DNA of 64,000 bases from Ornithinibacillus salinisoli (lineage in GTDB: Bacteria; Bacillota; Bacilli; Bacillales; Amphibacillaceae): the NCBI RefSeq assembly GCF_042682545.1, contig NZ_JBHUHQ010000003.1; one strand, given 5' to 3'. Shown in pieces: positions 24,348 to 33,683 of the stretch. The notes beneath the pieces are model-generated. The model was not told the origin of the DNA. It made no database searches and saw only the letters and a program-made list of their open reading frames with translations. How positions within the stretch are numbered: the first letter of the stretch is position 1; each line of letters begins with the position of its first letter. Position numbers and translations under genes: made by a program.

Positions 24348-24884
24348 TTACTTAGCAGTTTTACCTTCTTTACGTCGTACATATTCATCAACATAGCGAA
24401 TACCTTTACCTTTATACGGCTCAGGTGGTCTAATCGCTCTGATGTTAGCAGCAACGGCTCCAACTAGTTCTTTATCGATACCTTTTACAATAACTTGTGT
24501 GTTTTTAGGTACTTCAATTTCGATCCCTTCGATTGGATCAAGTTCAACTGGATGTGAGTAACCAGCATTAACAGTTACTTTATTACCTTGTTTTTGTGCG
24601 CGATAACCAACACCGATAATTTCAAGTTGTTTTTCAAACCCTTTAGAAACTCCTTCAACCATGTTGGCGATCAGGCTGCGAGTAGTTCCGTGTAATGAAC
24701 GATGTTCTTTATGATCACTAGGACGCTCTAAAGTTATCGTGTTACCTTCAATGATAATTTTAATATCACTGTGGAAATTTCTAGTGAGTTCGCCTTTAGG
24801 GCCTTTTACAGTTACAGTAACTCCGTCTAGTTTCACTTCCACACCATCTGGAATTTCAATTGGTTTAAGTCCTATACGAGACAT
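24348..24884 (-). CDS. rplF: 50S ribosomal protein L6
   Basis: The product is 178 aa from ATG 24884 (MSRIGLKPIEIPDGV). This start is preferred to the in-frame GTG at 24893 because AGGAGG stands 8 nt upstream and the family starts this way. The two repeated L6 domains and the C-terminal motif PEPYKGKGIRYVDEYVRRKEGK are intact. Confidence 0.97.
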   Translation of the reverse strand: MSRIGLKPIEIPDGVEVKLDGVTVTVKGPKGELTRNFHSDIKIIIEGNTITLERPSDHKEHRSLHGTTRSLIANMVEGVSKGFEKQLEIIGVGYRAQKQGNKVTVNAGYSHPVELDPIEGIEIEVPKNTQVIVKGIDKELVGAVAANIRAIRPPEPYKGKGIRYVDEYVRRKEGKTAK

Positions 24885-24913
24885 TCCATGCACCTCCTCA
24901 TAAAAATGTTAGA

Positions 24914-25312
24914 TTACCAAACGTAAGCTAGAACTTCGCCACCAACAGCTTGTGAGCGTGCTTCTTTGTCAGAAAGTACACCTTTAGAAGTTGATACGAT
25001 AGCTATACCTAAACCATTAAGTACACGCGGCACTTCATCAGCTTTAGCATAAACTCGTAGTCCTGGTTTACTAATACGTTTGATTCCTGTAATTACTCGT
25101 TCTTCGTTTGCACCGTACTTAAGGAAAATACGCAGAACACCTTGTTTGTTATCTTCTATTACTTCATAATCACGTACAAAGCCTTCTCGTTTAAGGATAT
25201 CTGCAACCTCTTTTTTCATTTTAGAAGCAGGAAGCTCCAATTTTTCATGTTTTACCATGTTAGCATTACGAATACGAGTTAGCATATCTGCGATTGGATC
25301 TGTCATAACCAT
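24914..25312 (-). CDS. rpsH: 30S ribosomal protein S8
   Basis: The 132-aa protein begins VMTDPIADMLTRIRNAN and ends SDKEARSQAVGGEVLAYVW. It is a primary 16S rRNA binder in the platform and, in E. coli, the spc operon repressor. GGAGG lies 9 nt before ATG 25312. Confidence 0.98.
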   Translation of the reverse strand: MVMTDPIADMLTRIRNANMVKHEKLELPASKMKKEVADILKREGFVRDYEVIEDNKQGVLRIFLKYGANEERVITGIKRISKPGLRVYAKADEVPRVLNGLGIAIVSTSKGVLSDKEARSQAVGGEVLAYVW

Positions 25313-25341
25313 TACTAATTACCTCCTTCCCAAATCGGGGT

Positions 25342-25527
25342 TTACCAGCTTGCTTTTTTGACACCAGGAATTTGACCTTTATAGGCAAGTTCACGGAAAC
25401 AAATACGGCAAAGTTTAAATTTACGAATTACAGAATGTGGACGGCCACAACGTTCACAGCGAGTATACTCTTGAACTTTGTACTTCTGTGTACGTTTTTG
25501 TTTCGCAACCATTGATTTTTTAGCCAC
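25342..25527 (-). CDS. rpsN: 30S ribosomal protein S14, zinc-binding type
   Basis: The 61-aa short S14 carries two CxxC pairs (CERCGRPHSVIRKFKLCRICF), the zinc (C+) form encoded in the spc operon. Many Bacillaceae also have a zinc-free long paralogue elsewhere; none is in this window. Confidence 0.98.
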   Translation of the reverse strand: MAKKSMVAKQKRTQKYKVQEYTRCERCGRPHSVIRKFKLCRICFRELAYKGQIPGVKKASW

Positions 25528-25556
25528 AATTTTCCCTCCTTGTACTAGCTCTAAGC

Positions 25557-26096
25557 TTATTTTTGGAAAGGCATGCCTAGCTGAGCTAAAAGTTCACGTG
25601 CTTCTTCGTCGGTATTAGCAGTTGTTACAACAACGATGTCCATACCACGAATTTTACTTACTTTATCATAATTAATTTCTGGGAAAATTAGTTGTTCTTT
25701 CACACCTAAAGTGTAGTTACCGCGACCATCAAAAGCTTTTTTAGAAATACCACGGAAGTCACGTACACGTGGAAGTGATACCGCGATTAGCTTTTGTAGG
25801 AATTCAAACATACGCTCACCACGAAGGGTAACCTTTGCACCGATTGGCATTCCTTCACGTAGACGGAATCCTGCAATTGATTTTTTAGCGCGTGTAACCA
25901 TTGGTTTTTGTCCAGAAATCAAAGATAGTTCTTCAACAGCGTTATCCAATGCCTTAGAGTTTTGAACTGCGTCACCAACACCCATGTTAATAACGATCTT
26001 TTCAATCGTAGGCACTTGCATAACTGATTTATAATCAAATTTACCCATCAAAGATGGTACTACTTCATCTTGGTATTTTTGTTTTAATTCATTCAT
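25557..26096 (-). CDS. rplE: 50S ribosomal protein L5
   Basis: The 179-aa 5S rRNA-binding protein has the conserved loop FRGISKKAFDGRGNYTLGVKEQLIFPEI and C-terminus LLAQLGMPFQK. Two adjacent ATGs (26099, 26096) are possible; 26096 matches the family start (MNELKQKY). Confidence 0.97.
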   Translation of the reverse strand: MNELKQKYQDEVVPSLMGKFDYKSVMQVPTIEKIVINMGVGDAVQNSKALDNAVEELSLISGQKPMVTRAKKSIAGFRLREGMPIGAKVTLRGERMFEFLQKLIAVSLPRVRDFRGISKKAFDGRGNYTLGVKEQLIFPEINYDKVSKIRGMDIVVVTTANTDEEARELLAQLGMPFQK

Positions 26097-26122
26097 CATG
26101 TCGCCCTCCTTTCGTCGCTAAA

Positions 26123-26434
26123 TTATTTATCTAATGCTTCACCGGATTTTTTAGCGATGCGGACTTTCTTTCCATCACGTACTTCATAGCCAACACGAGT
26201 TGGTTCACCGGATTTAGGATCTACTGGCATTACATTAGAAACATGGATCGGCGCTTCTTGATTAAGAATACCGCCTTGTGGATTATCTTGTGAAGGTTTT
26301 GCGTGTTTTTTAATCATGTTTATTCCTTCTACAAGAACACGATCCTTTTTCGGATAAGCTTCTAAAACTGTACCTTGCTTCCCACGGTCTTTACCGGAAA
26401 TTACTTTTACTTTATCACCTTTTTTTACATGCAT
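26123..26434 (-). CDS. rplX: 50S ribosomal protein L24
   Basis: The 103-aa protein has the KOW motif at its N-terminus (KKGDKVKVISGKDRGKQGTVLEAYPK) and initiates 50S assembly by binding domain I of 23S rRNA. It lies between rplN and rplE as usual. Confidence 0.98.
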   Translation of the reverse strand: MHVKKGDKVKVISGKDRGKQGTVLEAYPKKDRVLVEGINMIKKHAKPSQDNPQGGILNQEAPIHVSNVMPVDPKSGEPTRVGYEVRDGKKVRIAKKSGEALDK

Positions 26435-26491
26435 GCTTTACGCACCTCCTTACAAGGCTTTTCGTTACTGCTTAAGAAGTTAAACTTTCAT

Positions 26492-26860
26492 TTATAGAAC
26501 TTCTGGAGCTAGAGATACGATTTTCATGAATTTTGCATCACGTAATTCACGTGCAACTGGTCCGAAGATACGAGTACCTCTTGGACTTTTGTCATCACGG
26601 ATAATTACCGCTGCATTTTCATCAAAACGAATGTATGATCCATCTGCACGACGAGCACCAGATTTTGTACGTACGATGACAGCTTTAACAACTTCACCTT
26701 TTTTGACAACGCCTCCTGGTGTTGCTTGTTTCACCGAACAAACAATTACATCACCAATATTAGCGGTTTTGCGTCCTGATCCACCTAGCACTTTAATAGT
26801 TAATACTTCACGTGCACCAGAGTTATCTGCAACTTTTAAACGAGTTTCTTGCTGAATCAT
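26492..26860 (-). CDS. rplN: 50S ribosomal protein L14
   Basis: The 122-aa protein begins MIQQETRLKVADNSGAREV and contains IRDDKSPRGTRIFGPVARELR. It lies at the subunit interface and is the first gene of the classical spc segment. Confidence 0.98.
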   Translation of the reverse strand: MIQQETRLKVADNSGAREVLTIKVLGGSGRKTANIGDVIVCSVKQATPGGVVKKGEVVKAVIVRTKSGARRADGSYIRFDENAAVIIRDDKSPRGTRIFGPVARELRDAKFMKIVSLAPEVL

Positions 26861-26902
26861 ATCGCTGTGACCTCCCTTCGGATACCTTCCGAGCGAACTT
26901 TA

Positions 26903-27166
26903 TTATATAATTACCGCTTCTTCCACGACTTCAACTAGACGGAAACGTTTAGTTGCTGATAGCGGACGAGTTTCCATAATGCGAACAACATCACCAGTTT
27001 TTGCTTGGTTGTTTTCATCATGAGCTTTGAATTTTTTAGAATACTTAACACGTTTACCGTATAATTTATGGAATTTATATGTTTCAACTAAAACAGTAAT
27101 AGTCTTATCCATTTTGTCTGAAACAACACGGCCTGTGTAGACTTTGCGATCATTACGTTCTGTCAT
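26903..27166 (-). CDS. rpsQ: 30S ribosomal protein S17
   Basis: The 87-aa OB-fold protein (KVYTGRVVSDKMDKTITVLVETYKFHKLYGKRVKYSKKFKAHDE) is a full-length match to S17, an early 16S rRNA binder. Confidence 0.98.
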   Translation of the reverse strand: MTERNDRKVYTGRVVSDKMDKTITVLVETYKFHKLYGKRVKYSKKFKAHDENNQAKTGDVVRIMETRPLSATKRFRLVEVVEEAVII

Positions 27167-27189
27167 TTGAGGCTAACCTCCTCTCATTA

Positions 27190-27390
27190 TCAGTTATTTA
27201 CGCTTATTTCACGTTGACGTACAACTGTTTTCATACGAGCAATAGTTTTTCTTACTTCACGAATGCGTGCAGTGTTTTCTAATTGACCAGTTGCAAGTTG
27301 AAAGCGCAAATTAAATAATTCTTCTTTTAACGATTTAACTTTTTGTTCAATTTCGGCAGTGGTTAGATCTCTTATTTCATTAGCCTTCAT
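27190..27390 (-). CDS. rpmC: 50S ribosomal protein L29
   Basis: The product is 66 aa from ATG 27390 (MKANEIRDLTTAEIEQKVKSL), the family start; the frame opens further upstream (27414) but that part lies in rplP. It overlaps the end of rplP by 11 nt and its RBS-like GGTGGTG is inside rplP. L29 sits by the exit tunnel. Confidence 0.95.
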   Translation of the reverse strand: MKANEIRDLTTAEIEQKVKSLKEELFNLRFQLATGQLENTARIREVRKTIARMKTVVRQREISVNN

Positions 27391-27814
27391 TGCTTTCACC
27401 ACCAATTTCTTCACGTTTTACGAATTTTGTTTTGATCGGCAGTTTATGAGAAGCAAGACGCAACGCTTCGCGCGCAACTTCTTCAGATACACCTGCGATT
27501 TCAAACATAACTTTACCAGGTTTTACTACTGCTACCCATCCTTCAGGAGCACCTTTACCAGAACCCATGCGGACCTCTAAAGGTTTTGCAGTATATGGTT
27601 TGTCTGGAAAGATTTTAATCCAAACTTTACCACCACGTTTCATGTAACGAGTCATTGCAATACGAGCAGCTTCTATTTGACGACTTGTGATCCAAGAAGC
27701 TTCTGTAGCTTGAATTCCATATTCACCAAAAGCAACTGTTGTGCCACCTTTTGCTTGGCCTCTCATTTTCCCACGATGTTGTCTACGATATTTAACACGT
27801 TTAGGCATTAACAT
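27380..27814 (-). CDS. rplP: 50S ribosomal protein L16
   Basis: The 144-aa protein begins MPKRVKYRRQHRGKMRGQAKGG and contains KVWIKIFPDKPYTAKPLEVRMGSGKG near the peptidyl-transferase centre. Length and both termini match B. subtilis L16. Confidence 0.98.
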   Translation of the reverse strand: MLMPKRVKYRRQHRGKMRGQAKGGTTVAFGEYGIQATEASWITSRQIEAARIAMTRYMKRGGKVWIKIFPDKPYTAKPLEVRMGSGKGAPEGWVAVVKPGKVMFEIAGVSEEVAREALRLASHKLPIKTKFVKREEIGGESNEG

Positions 27815-27832
27815 AGAAATGTGCCCCCTTCC

Positions 27833-28474
27833 TTATTTACTGTTTTTAGTTGGAAGGACTTCACCACGATAGATCCACACTTTGATACCTAGCTTACCAT
27901 AAGTTGTGTCAGCTTCAGCATGTGCATAATCAATATCAGCACGTAGTGTGTGTAGTGGTACTGTTCCCTCACTATAATGTTCCGCACGAGCGATGTCTGC
28001 TCCACCTAGACGTCCGGATACTTGTGTTTTTATTCCTTTCGCACCACCGCGCATAGCACGTTGAATCGCTTGTTTTTGAGCACGACGGAATGAAATACGA
28101 TTTTCTAATTGACGAGCAATGTTTTCAGCAACTAATGTTGCATCAAGATCTACTTTCTTGATTTCAACAATGTTGATGTGAACACGTTTGCCTGTCAAAC
28201 TGTTTAATGATTTACGTAGAGCTTCTACTTCTGAACCGCCTTTACCGATCACCATACCAGGCTTACCAGTATGAATTGTGATGTTTACACGGTTAGCTGC
28301 ACGTTCGATTTCAATAGAAGAAACAGCAGCTGTTTTTAAACGGTTTTCAAGATATTCTCTAATTTTGATATCTTCGTGTAGTAAGTCTGCATAGTCTTTG
28401 CCTGCATACCATTTTGACTCCCAGTCTTTAATGATACCGACGCGAAGACCGGTTGGATTTACTTTTTGACCCAC
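27833..28474 (-). CDS. rpsC: 30S ribosomal protein S3
   Basis: The 213-aa protein has the KH domain motif GKPGMVIGKGGSEVEALRKSL and the C-terminal S3 domain (GADIARAEHYSEGTVPLHTLRADIDYA). It forms part of the mRNA entry helicase. It begins 4 nt after rplV ends. Confidence 0.98.
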   Translation of the reverse strand: MGQKVNPTGLRVGIIKDWESKWYAGKDYADLLHEDIKIREYLENRLKTAAVSSIEIERAANRVNITIHTGKPGMVIGKGGSEVEALRKSLNSLTGKRVHINIVEIKKVDLDATLVAENIARQLENRISFRRAQKQAIQRAMRGGAKGIKTQVSGRLGGADIARAEHYSEGTVPLHTLRADIDYAHAEADTTYGKLGIKVWIYRGEVLPTKNSK

Positions 28475-28477
28475 TGA

Positions 28478-28819
28478 CTATCCCTCCTTTTTTTCTGTTA
28501 CAACCACTGTAATGTGGCTTGTGCGCTTATTAATTTTGCTTGCACGTCCTTGAGCGCGTGGACGGAAACGTTTCAATGTTGCACCTTCATTTACAAATGC
28601 TTCGGAAATCACTAGATTATCCGTATCCATTTCGTAGTTATGTTCTGCATTCGCTACTGCAGAGTTTAGAACTTTTTCTACGACTGGAGAAGCACCGCGT
28701 TGTGTATGGCGTAAAATAGCAATCGCTTCACCAACATCTTTTCCTCGAATTAAATCAACGACTAAACGTACTTTACGAGGAGCAATGCGAACTGATTTCG
28801 CTACGGCTTTAGCTTGCAT
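28478..28819 (-). CDS. rplV: 50S ribosomal protein L22
   Basis: The 113-aa protein has the L22 core KSVRIAPRKVRLVVDLIRGKDVGEA and the extended hairpin loop (NEGATLKRFRPRAQGRASKI) that lines the exit tunnel and is the site of some macrolide-resistance changes; the loop here looks wild-type. Confidence 0.98.
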   Translation of the reverse strand: MQAKAVAKSVRIAPRKVRLVVDLIRGKDVGEAIAILRHTQRGASPVVEKVLNSAVANAEHNYEMDTDNLVISEAFVNEGATLKRFRPRAQGRASKINKRTSHITVVVTEKKEG

Positions 28820-28837
28820 ATGGAGTGCCTCCTCTCA

Positions 28838-29116
28838 TTAGCGTTTTGTTTTCTTGTCATCAGCAGCGTGCCCTTTATACGTACGGGTTGGCGCAAACTC
28901 ACCTAATTTATGTCCAACCATGTCTTCTGTAACATAAACTGGCACATGCTTACGACCATCATATACTGCGATTGTATGACCTATAAATGTTGGAAAAATT
29001 GTTGAACGACGAGACCAAGTTTTAACAACTTGCTTCTTGTCTGTTTCGTTTAGTTGATCGATCTTTTTCAATAGATGATCATCTGCGAAAGGTCCTTTTT
29101 TCAAGCTACGACCCAT
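28838..29116 (-). CDS. rpsS: 30S ribosomal protein S19
   Basis: The 92-aa protein (GRSLKKGPFADDHLLKKI ... GHKLGEFAPTRTYKGHAADDKK) is full length and belongs to the 30S head, near S13. Confidence 0.98.
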   Translation of the reverse strand: MGRSLKKGPFADDHLLKKIDQLNETDKKQVVKTWSRRSTIFPTFIGHTIAVYDGRKHVPVYVTEDMVGHKLGEFAPTRTYKGHAADDKKTKR

Positions 29117-29173
29117 GGATAAACCTCCTTTCAGAGTTAAGAGACAGGACTAAGCGTCCAATCGAAAATTCGA

Positions 29174-30004
29174 TTATTTTTTGCGTTTACGAACGATAAA
29201 CTTATCAGTTGTTTTATTACGTTTACGCGTTTTGTAACCAAGTGTTGGTTTGCCCCATGGTGACATTGGTGATTTACGTCCGATTGGAGCGCGTCCTTCA
29301 CCACCACCGTGTGGGTGATCATTCGGGTTCATTACAGATCCACGTACAGTTGGGCGGATACCTTTCCAACGAGAACGTCCTGCTTTTCCTACACGAATTA
29401 GCTCATGTTCAATATTTCCTACTTGACCGATTGTTGCGCGGCAAGTTGATAAGATTAAACGAACTTCCCCAGATGCTAAACGTACAAGTGTGTATTTACC
29501 TTCACGACCAAGAATTTGCGCCTCGGCACCAGCAGAACGAGCAAGCTGTCCACCGTTACCTGGTTTTAATTCAATGTTATGAATGATTGTACCTACAGGA
29601 ATGTTAGTTAATGGTAATGCATTCCCAAGTTTAATATCTGCATTTTCACCAGATTCGATTTGTTGACCTACTTTTAATCCTTTTGGCGCTAAGATATAAC
29701 GTTTTTCACCATCTACATAGTTAATCAACGCAATATTAGCACTACGGTTTGGATCATACTCAACTGTAGCAACGCGTCCTGGTATTCCATCTTTATCGCG
29801 TTTAAAGTCGATAATACGGTATTGACGCTTATGACCGCCACCTTGATGACGAACGGTTAATTTACCTTGATTGTTACGACCGCCACGTTTATGAAGTGGA
29901 GCTAACAAGGATTTTTCTGGAGTATCTGTTGTGATTTCAGCGAAATCTGACACAGACATATTACGTCTACCATTAGTGGTAGGTTTGAACTTTTTAATCG
30001 CCAT
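29174..30004 (-). CDS. rplB: 50S ribosomal protein L2
   Basis: The product is 276 aa from ATG 30004 (MAIKKFKPTTNGRRNMSV). The frame opens at 30022, but GAAGGAGGG then falls inside it, so the downstream ATG is the start. The conserved peptidyl-transferase-proximal motif MNPNDHPHGGGEGRAPIGRK is intact, with its key histidine. Confidence 0.97.
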   Translation of the reverse strand: MAIKKFKPTTNGRRNMSVSDFAEITTDTPEKSLLAPLHKRGGRNNQGKLTVRHQGGGHKRQYRIIDFKRDKDGIPGRVATVEYDPNRSANIALINYVDGEKRYILAPKGLKVGQQIESGENADIKLGNALPLTNIPVGTIIHNIELKPGNGGQLARSAGAEAQILGREGKYTLVRLASGEVRLILSTCRATIGQVGNIEHELIRVGKAGRSRWKGIRPTVRGSVMNPNDHPHGGGEGRAPIGRKSPMSPWGKPTLGYKTRKRNKTTDKFIVRKRKK

Positions 30005-30033
30005 CTTTTTTCCCTCCTTCACATAACTTTTTC

Positions 30034-30321
30034 TTAAGCTTCAAAGAAGTCTAGATCTTTACTGTCTTCTGAAAGCTGAACGATAGCTTTTTTGCGATTT
30101 GGGCGGAATCCTCCGTAACGTCCCATTCGCTTGAATTTACCTTTAAGGTTCATTGTATTTACTTTTTCTACTTTAACACCAAAGACTTCTTCAACGGCAT
30201 CCTTGATTTGAGTTTTGTTAGCTTTCGTACTTACTTCAAACGTGTATTTCTTCTCTGCCATTAAGTCAGCAGAATTCTCTGTGATGACAGGGCGCTTAAT
30301 GATATCACGTGCATCTTTCAT
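30034..30321 (-). CDS. rplW: 50S ribosomal protein L23
   Basis: The 95-aa protein (IIKRPVITENSADLMAEKKYTFEV ... KKAIVQLSEDSKDLDFF) is the L23 docking site for SRP and trigger factor at the exit tunnel. It overlaps the rplD stop by one base. Confidence 0.98.
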   Translation of the reverse strand: MKDARDIIKRPVITENSADLMAEKKYTFEVSTKANKTQIKDAVEEVFGVKVEKVNTMNLKGKFKRMGRYGGFRPNRKKAIVQLSEDSKDLDFFEA

Positions 30322-30944
30322 TATGCAAGCACCTCCCCTGCTTTTTCAGCTGCATCTTTTGTTAAGATCAACTTGTCATGCGTAAGCAAATCTAATACGT
30401 TAACCTCTTCCACAGTAAGAACTTTTACCCCTTGAAGGTTATTTGCTGAACGGAAAACATTTTCATCTTTGTCAGCAGTAACGATTAATGCTTTTTCATT
30501 TACGTTTAGTGCAGCTAGCATGTTAACAACTTCTTTTGTTTTTGGAACATCAAATGATAGGCTCTCTAAAACAACTAAACTTTCTTCTTTTACTTTAGAA
30601 GAAAATGCTGATTTAAGTGCTAAACGACGAACCTTTTTAGGTAGTTTGTAGCTATAGCTACGTGGTGTAGGACCGAATACAGTTCCTCCACCTACCCAAT
30701 GTGGTGAGCGAATAGACCCTTGACGAGCGCGTCCAGTTCCTTTTTGACGCCATGGTTTACGACCGCCGCCGCGTACTTCTGAACGATTTTTAACAGCATG
30801 TGTACCTTGGCGTAATGATGCGCGTTGCATAACTACCGCTTCATGTAATACATGTGTGTTTGGTTCAATGCCAAAAACTAATTCATTAAGAACAACATCT
30901 CCAGCCTGTGAACCATCTTGTTTAAATAGTGCTACTTTAGGCAT
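30321..30944 (-). CDS. rplD: 50S ribosomal protein L4
   Basis: The 207-aa protein has the tunnel-lining loop KNRSEVRGGGRKPWRQKGTGRARQGSIRSPHWVGGG and a globular domain. It is the S10 operon autoregulator in E. coli; whether L4 regulates here is not visible. Confidence 0.98.
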   Translation of the reverse strand: MPKVALFKQDGSQAGDVVLNELVFGIEPNTHVLHEAVVMQRASLRQGTHAVKNRSEVRGGGRKPWRQKGTGRARQGSIRSPHWVGGGTVFGPTPRSYSYKLPKKVRRLALKSAFSSKVKEESLVVLESLSFDVPKTKEVVNMLAALNVNEKALIVTADKDENVFRSANNLQGVKVLTVEEVNVLDLLTHDKLILTKDAAEKAGEVLA

Positions 30945-30970
30945 GACATATCCTCCCTTCGTGTGTATGA

Positions 30971-31600
30971 TTAGTTAGCCTTTATTGCACTTGCAATTTG
31001 AACGACTGATTTTTTTGCACCAGGTACATTACCTTTGATTAGTAATAGATTTTTTTCTGCATCTACACTAACTACTTCTAGGTTTTGAATGGTAACCTGT
31101 TCATCACCCATATGACCTGGTAATTTTTTACCTGGTAATACACGCATTGGGTCAATTACACCCATTGAACCTGGTGATCTGTGGTAATGAGAACCGTGAG
31201 TCATAGGTCCGCGTTGTTGGTTATGGCGCTTGATTGCACCTTGGAAACCTTTCCCTTTAGAAGTACCTGTTACATCTACTTTTTCGCCTGTTTGAAAAAC
31301 TTCAACGCTAACTTCTTGACCAACTTCATAGTCATCAAGAATTGCGTCACGGATTTCACGAACGTAGCGCTTAGGGGCTGTGTTTGCTTTCTCAGCATGA
31401 CCTTTTTCCGCTTTGTTTGAACGTGATTCCTTTTCATCAGCAAAACCGATTTGCACTGCTTCGTAACCATCATTTTCTAATGTTTTCTTCTGCAATACTA
31501 CGTTTGGCTCAGCTTGGATTACTGTTACAGGGATTAATTCACCGTTATCAGAGAAAAGCTGAGTCATGCCGATTTTACGACCTAAGATTCCTTTCGTCAT
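30971..31600 (-). CDS. rplC: 50S ribosomal protein L3
   Basis: The 209-aa protein begins TKGILGRKIGMTQLF and contains the loop RGPMTHGSHYHRSPGSMGVIDPMRVLPGKKLPGHMGDE that reaches the peptidyl-transferase centre. Normal length; second gene of the S10 operon. Confidence 0.98.
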   Translation of the reverse strand: MTKGILGRKIGMTQLFSDNGELIPVTVIQAEPNVVLQKKTLENDGYEAVQIGFADEKESRSNKAEKGHAEKANTAPKRYVREIRDAILDDYEVGQEVSVEVFQTGEKVDVTGTSKGKGFQGAIKRHNQQRGPMTHGSHYHRSPGSMGVIDPMRVLPGKKLPGHMGDEQVTIQNLEVVSVDAEKNLLLIKGNVPGAKKSVVQIASAIKAN

Positions 31601-31630
31601 CCGTTACACCTCCTATTAATAAAACATTAA

Positions 31631-31939
31631 TTATAATTTGATTTCAATGTCAACACCAGATGGCAAGTCAAGACGCATTAGCGAATCAACAGTTTGTGGT
31701 GTTGGGTTAACAATATCGATTAAGCGTTTATGTGTACGCATTTCGAATTGCTCACGTGAATCCTTGTATTTGTGCACCGCACGTAATACAGTATAAATAG
31801 CTTTTTCCGTAGGTAGTGGAATCGGACCAGAAACATTTGCTCCAGAACGCTTCGCAGTATCTACGATTTTTACAGCAGATTGATCTAAAATACGGTGATC
31901 ATATGCTTTTAAACGGATTCTGATTTTTTCTTTTGCCAT
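31631..31939 (-). CDS. rpsJ: 30S ribosomal protein S10 (NusE)
   Basis: The 102-aa protein (AKEKIRIRLKAYDHRILDQSAVKIVDTAKRSGANVSGPIPLPTEK) also serves as NusE in antitermination and as the partner that links NusG to the ribosome. It is the first gene of the S10 operon, with a promoter about 200 bp upstream. Confidence 0.98.
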   Translation of the reverse strand: MAKEKIRIRLKAYDHRILDQSAVKIVDTAKRSGANVSGPIPLPTEKAIYTVLRAVHKYKDSREQFEMRTHKRLIDIVNPTPQTVDSLMRLDLPSGVDIEIKL

Positions 31940-32137
31940 TATTTTCCCTCCTTTTCGCCCATTTTATAATAGACATTCTCCATGAAAATTCCTTGACATC
32001 CCGCCATGGCAAAGGGGCCGGGTGTGCCAACAACCTTTCATTTCATCGCCTTCAATGACCAACATTCTTATTATATAGAATATCAACGGCCAATGCAACC
32101 TTTTTTTATGGGAAATCTATTTGTTGCACATCTATGT

Positions 32138-32166
32138 ATTATACTTACTATTATTAGTGATTGCAA
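32138..32166 (-). promoter_or_regulatory. Promoter of the S10 operon
   Basis: Minus-strand TTGCAA (32166-32161), a 17-bp spacer and perfect TATAAT (32143-32138) precede rpsJ by about 200 bp, in the 435-bp tuf-rpsJ gap. The resulting leader of about 190 nt could host regulation, but I recognise no known leader motif in it. Confidence 0.75.
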
Positions 32167-32234
32167 GGGTTGTAGAATATTTTTTTATTGGGAAAGTTTG
32201 GTTGGGTTTGGGTTCTTTGATGAATTGTTGCTTG

Positions 32235-32306
32235 TGAGCGAATATTTTGTTTTATTAGCGAATCCTTGCTGGTTCTGAGCGAATATTTCCTTTTCTGAGC
32301 GAATCC
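32235..32306. repeat. Four direct GAGCGAAT repeats at 20-21 bp spacing
   Basis: The core (T)(G/T)AGCGAAT occurs at 32235, 32256, 32276 and 32296. Copies alternate in what follows: AATAT, AATCC, AATAT, AATCC. They lie between the tuf terminator and the S10 promoter. No open frame or known element explains them. Confidence 0.8.
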
Positions 32307-32333
32307 TCGATCATCCCCCTAATATCCACAAAA

Positions 32334-32363
32334 AAACAGGCAGCGTCTTAACGCTGCCTGTTT
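32334..32363 (-). terminator. Terminator after tuf (end of str operon)
   Basis: A perfect 13-bp stem (32334-32346 with 32351-32363, loop CTTA) is followed on the minus strand by TTTTTTTG. The GC-rich core is CAGGCAGCGT. Confidence 0.95.
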
Positions 32364-32374
32364 AATTAAAATTA

Positions 32375-33565
<1,191 letters not shown>

Positions 33566-33615
33566 TTATAGTTCCTCCTTAAATAAATGAAAGTAATTTT
33601 TAAGTATTTACAGCC

Positions 33616-33640
33616 AAGAAATAACCTTACGTTATTTCTT
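33616..33640 (-). other. Perfect hairpin in the fusA-tuf spacer
   Basis: AAGAAATAAC (33616-33625) and GTTATTTCTT (33631-33640) form a 10-bp stem with a 5-nt loop. No T tract follows on the minus strand, so it is more likely a processing or stabilising structure upstream of tuf than a terminator. Confidence 0.6.
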
Positions 33641-33683
33641 AGCTTACAATAAAAGTTATACTTGAGAATCAGATAAAAATCAA

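Noticed and set aside
32006..32278. 90-codon plus-strand frame in the tuf-rpsJ gap
   Set aside because: No RBS, low-complexity hydrophobic translation, and it overlaps the S10 promoter and the repeat array.
32235..32306. Possible CRISPR array
   Set aside because: Repeats are about 9 bp with about 12-bp spacers, far below CRISPR dimensions, and no cas gene is present.
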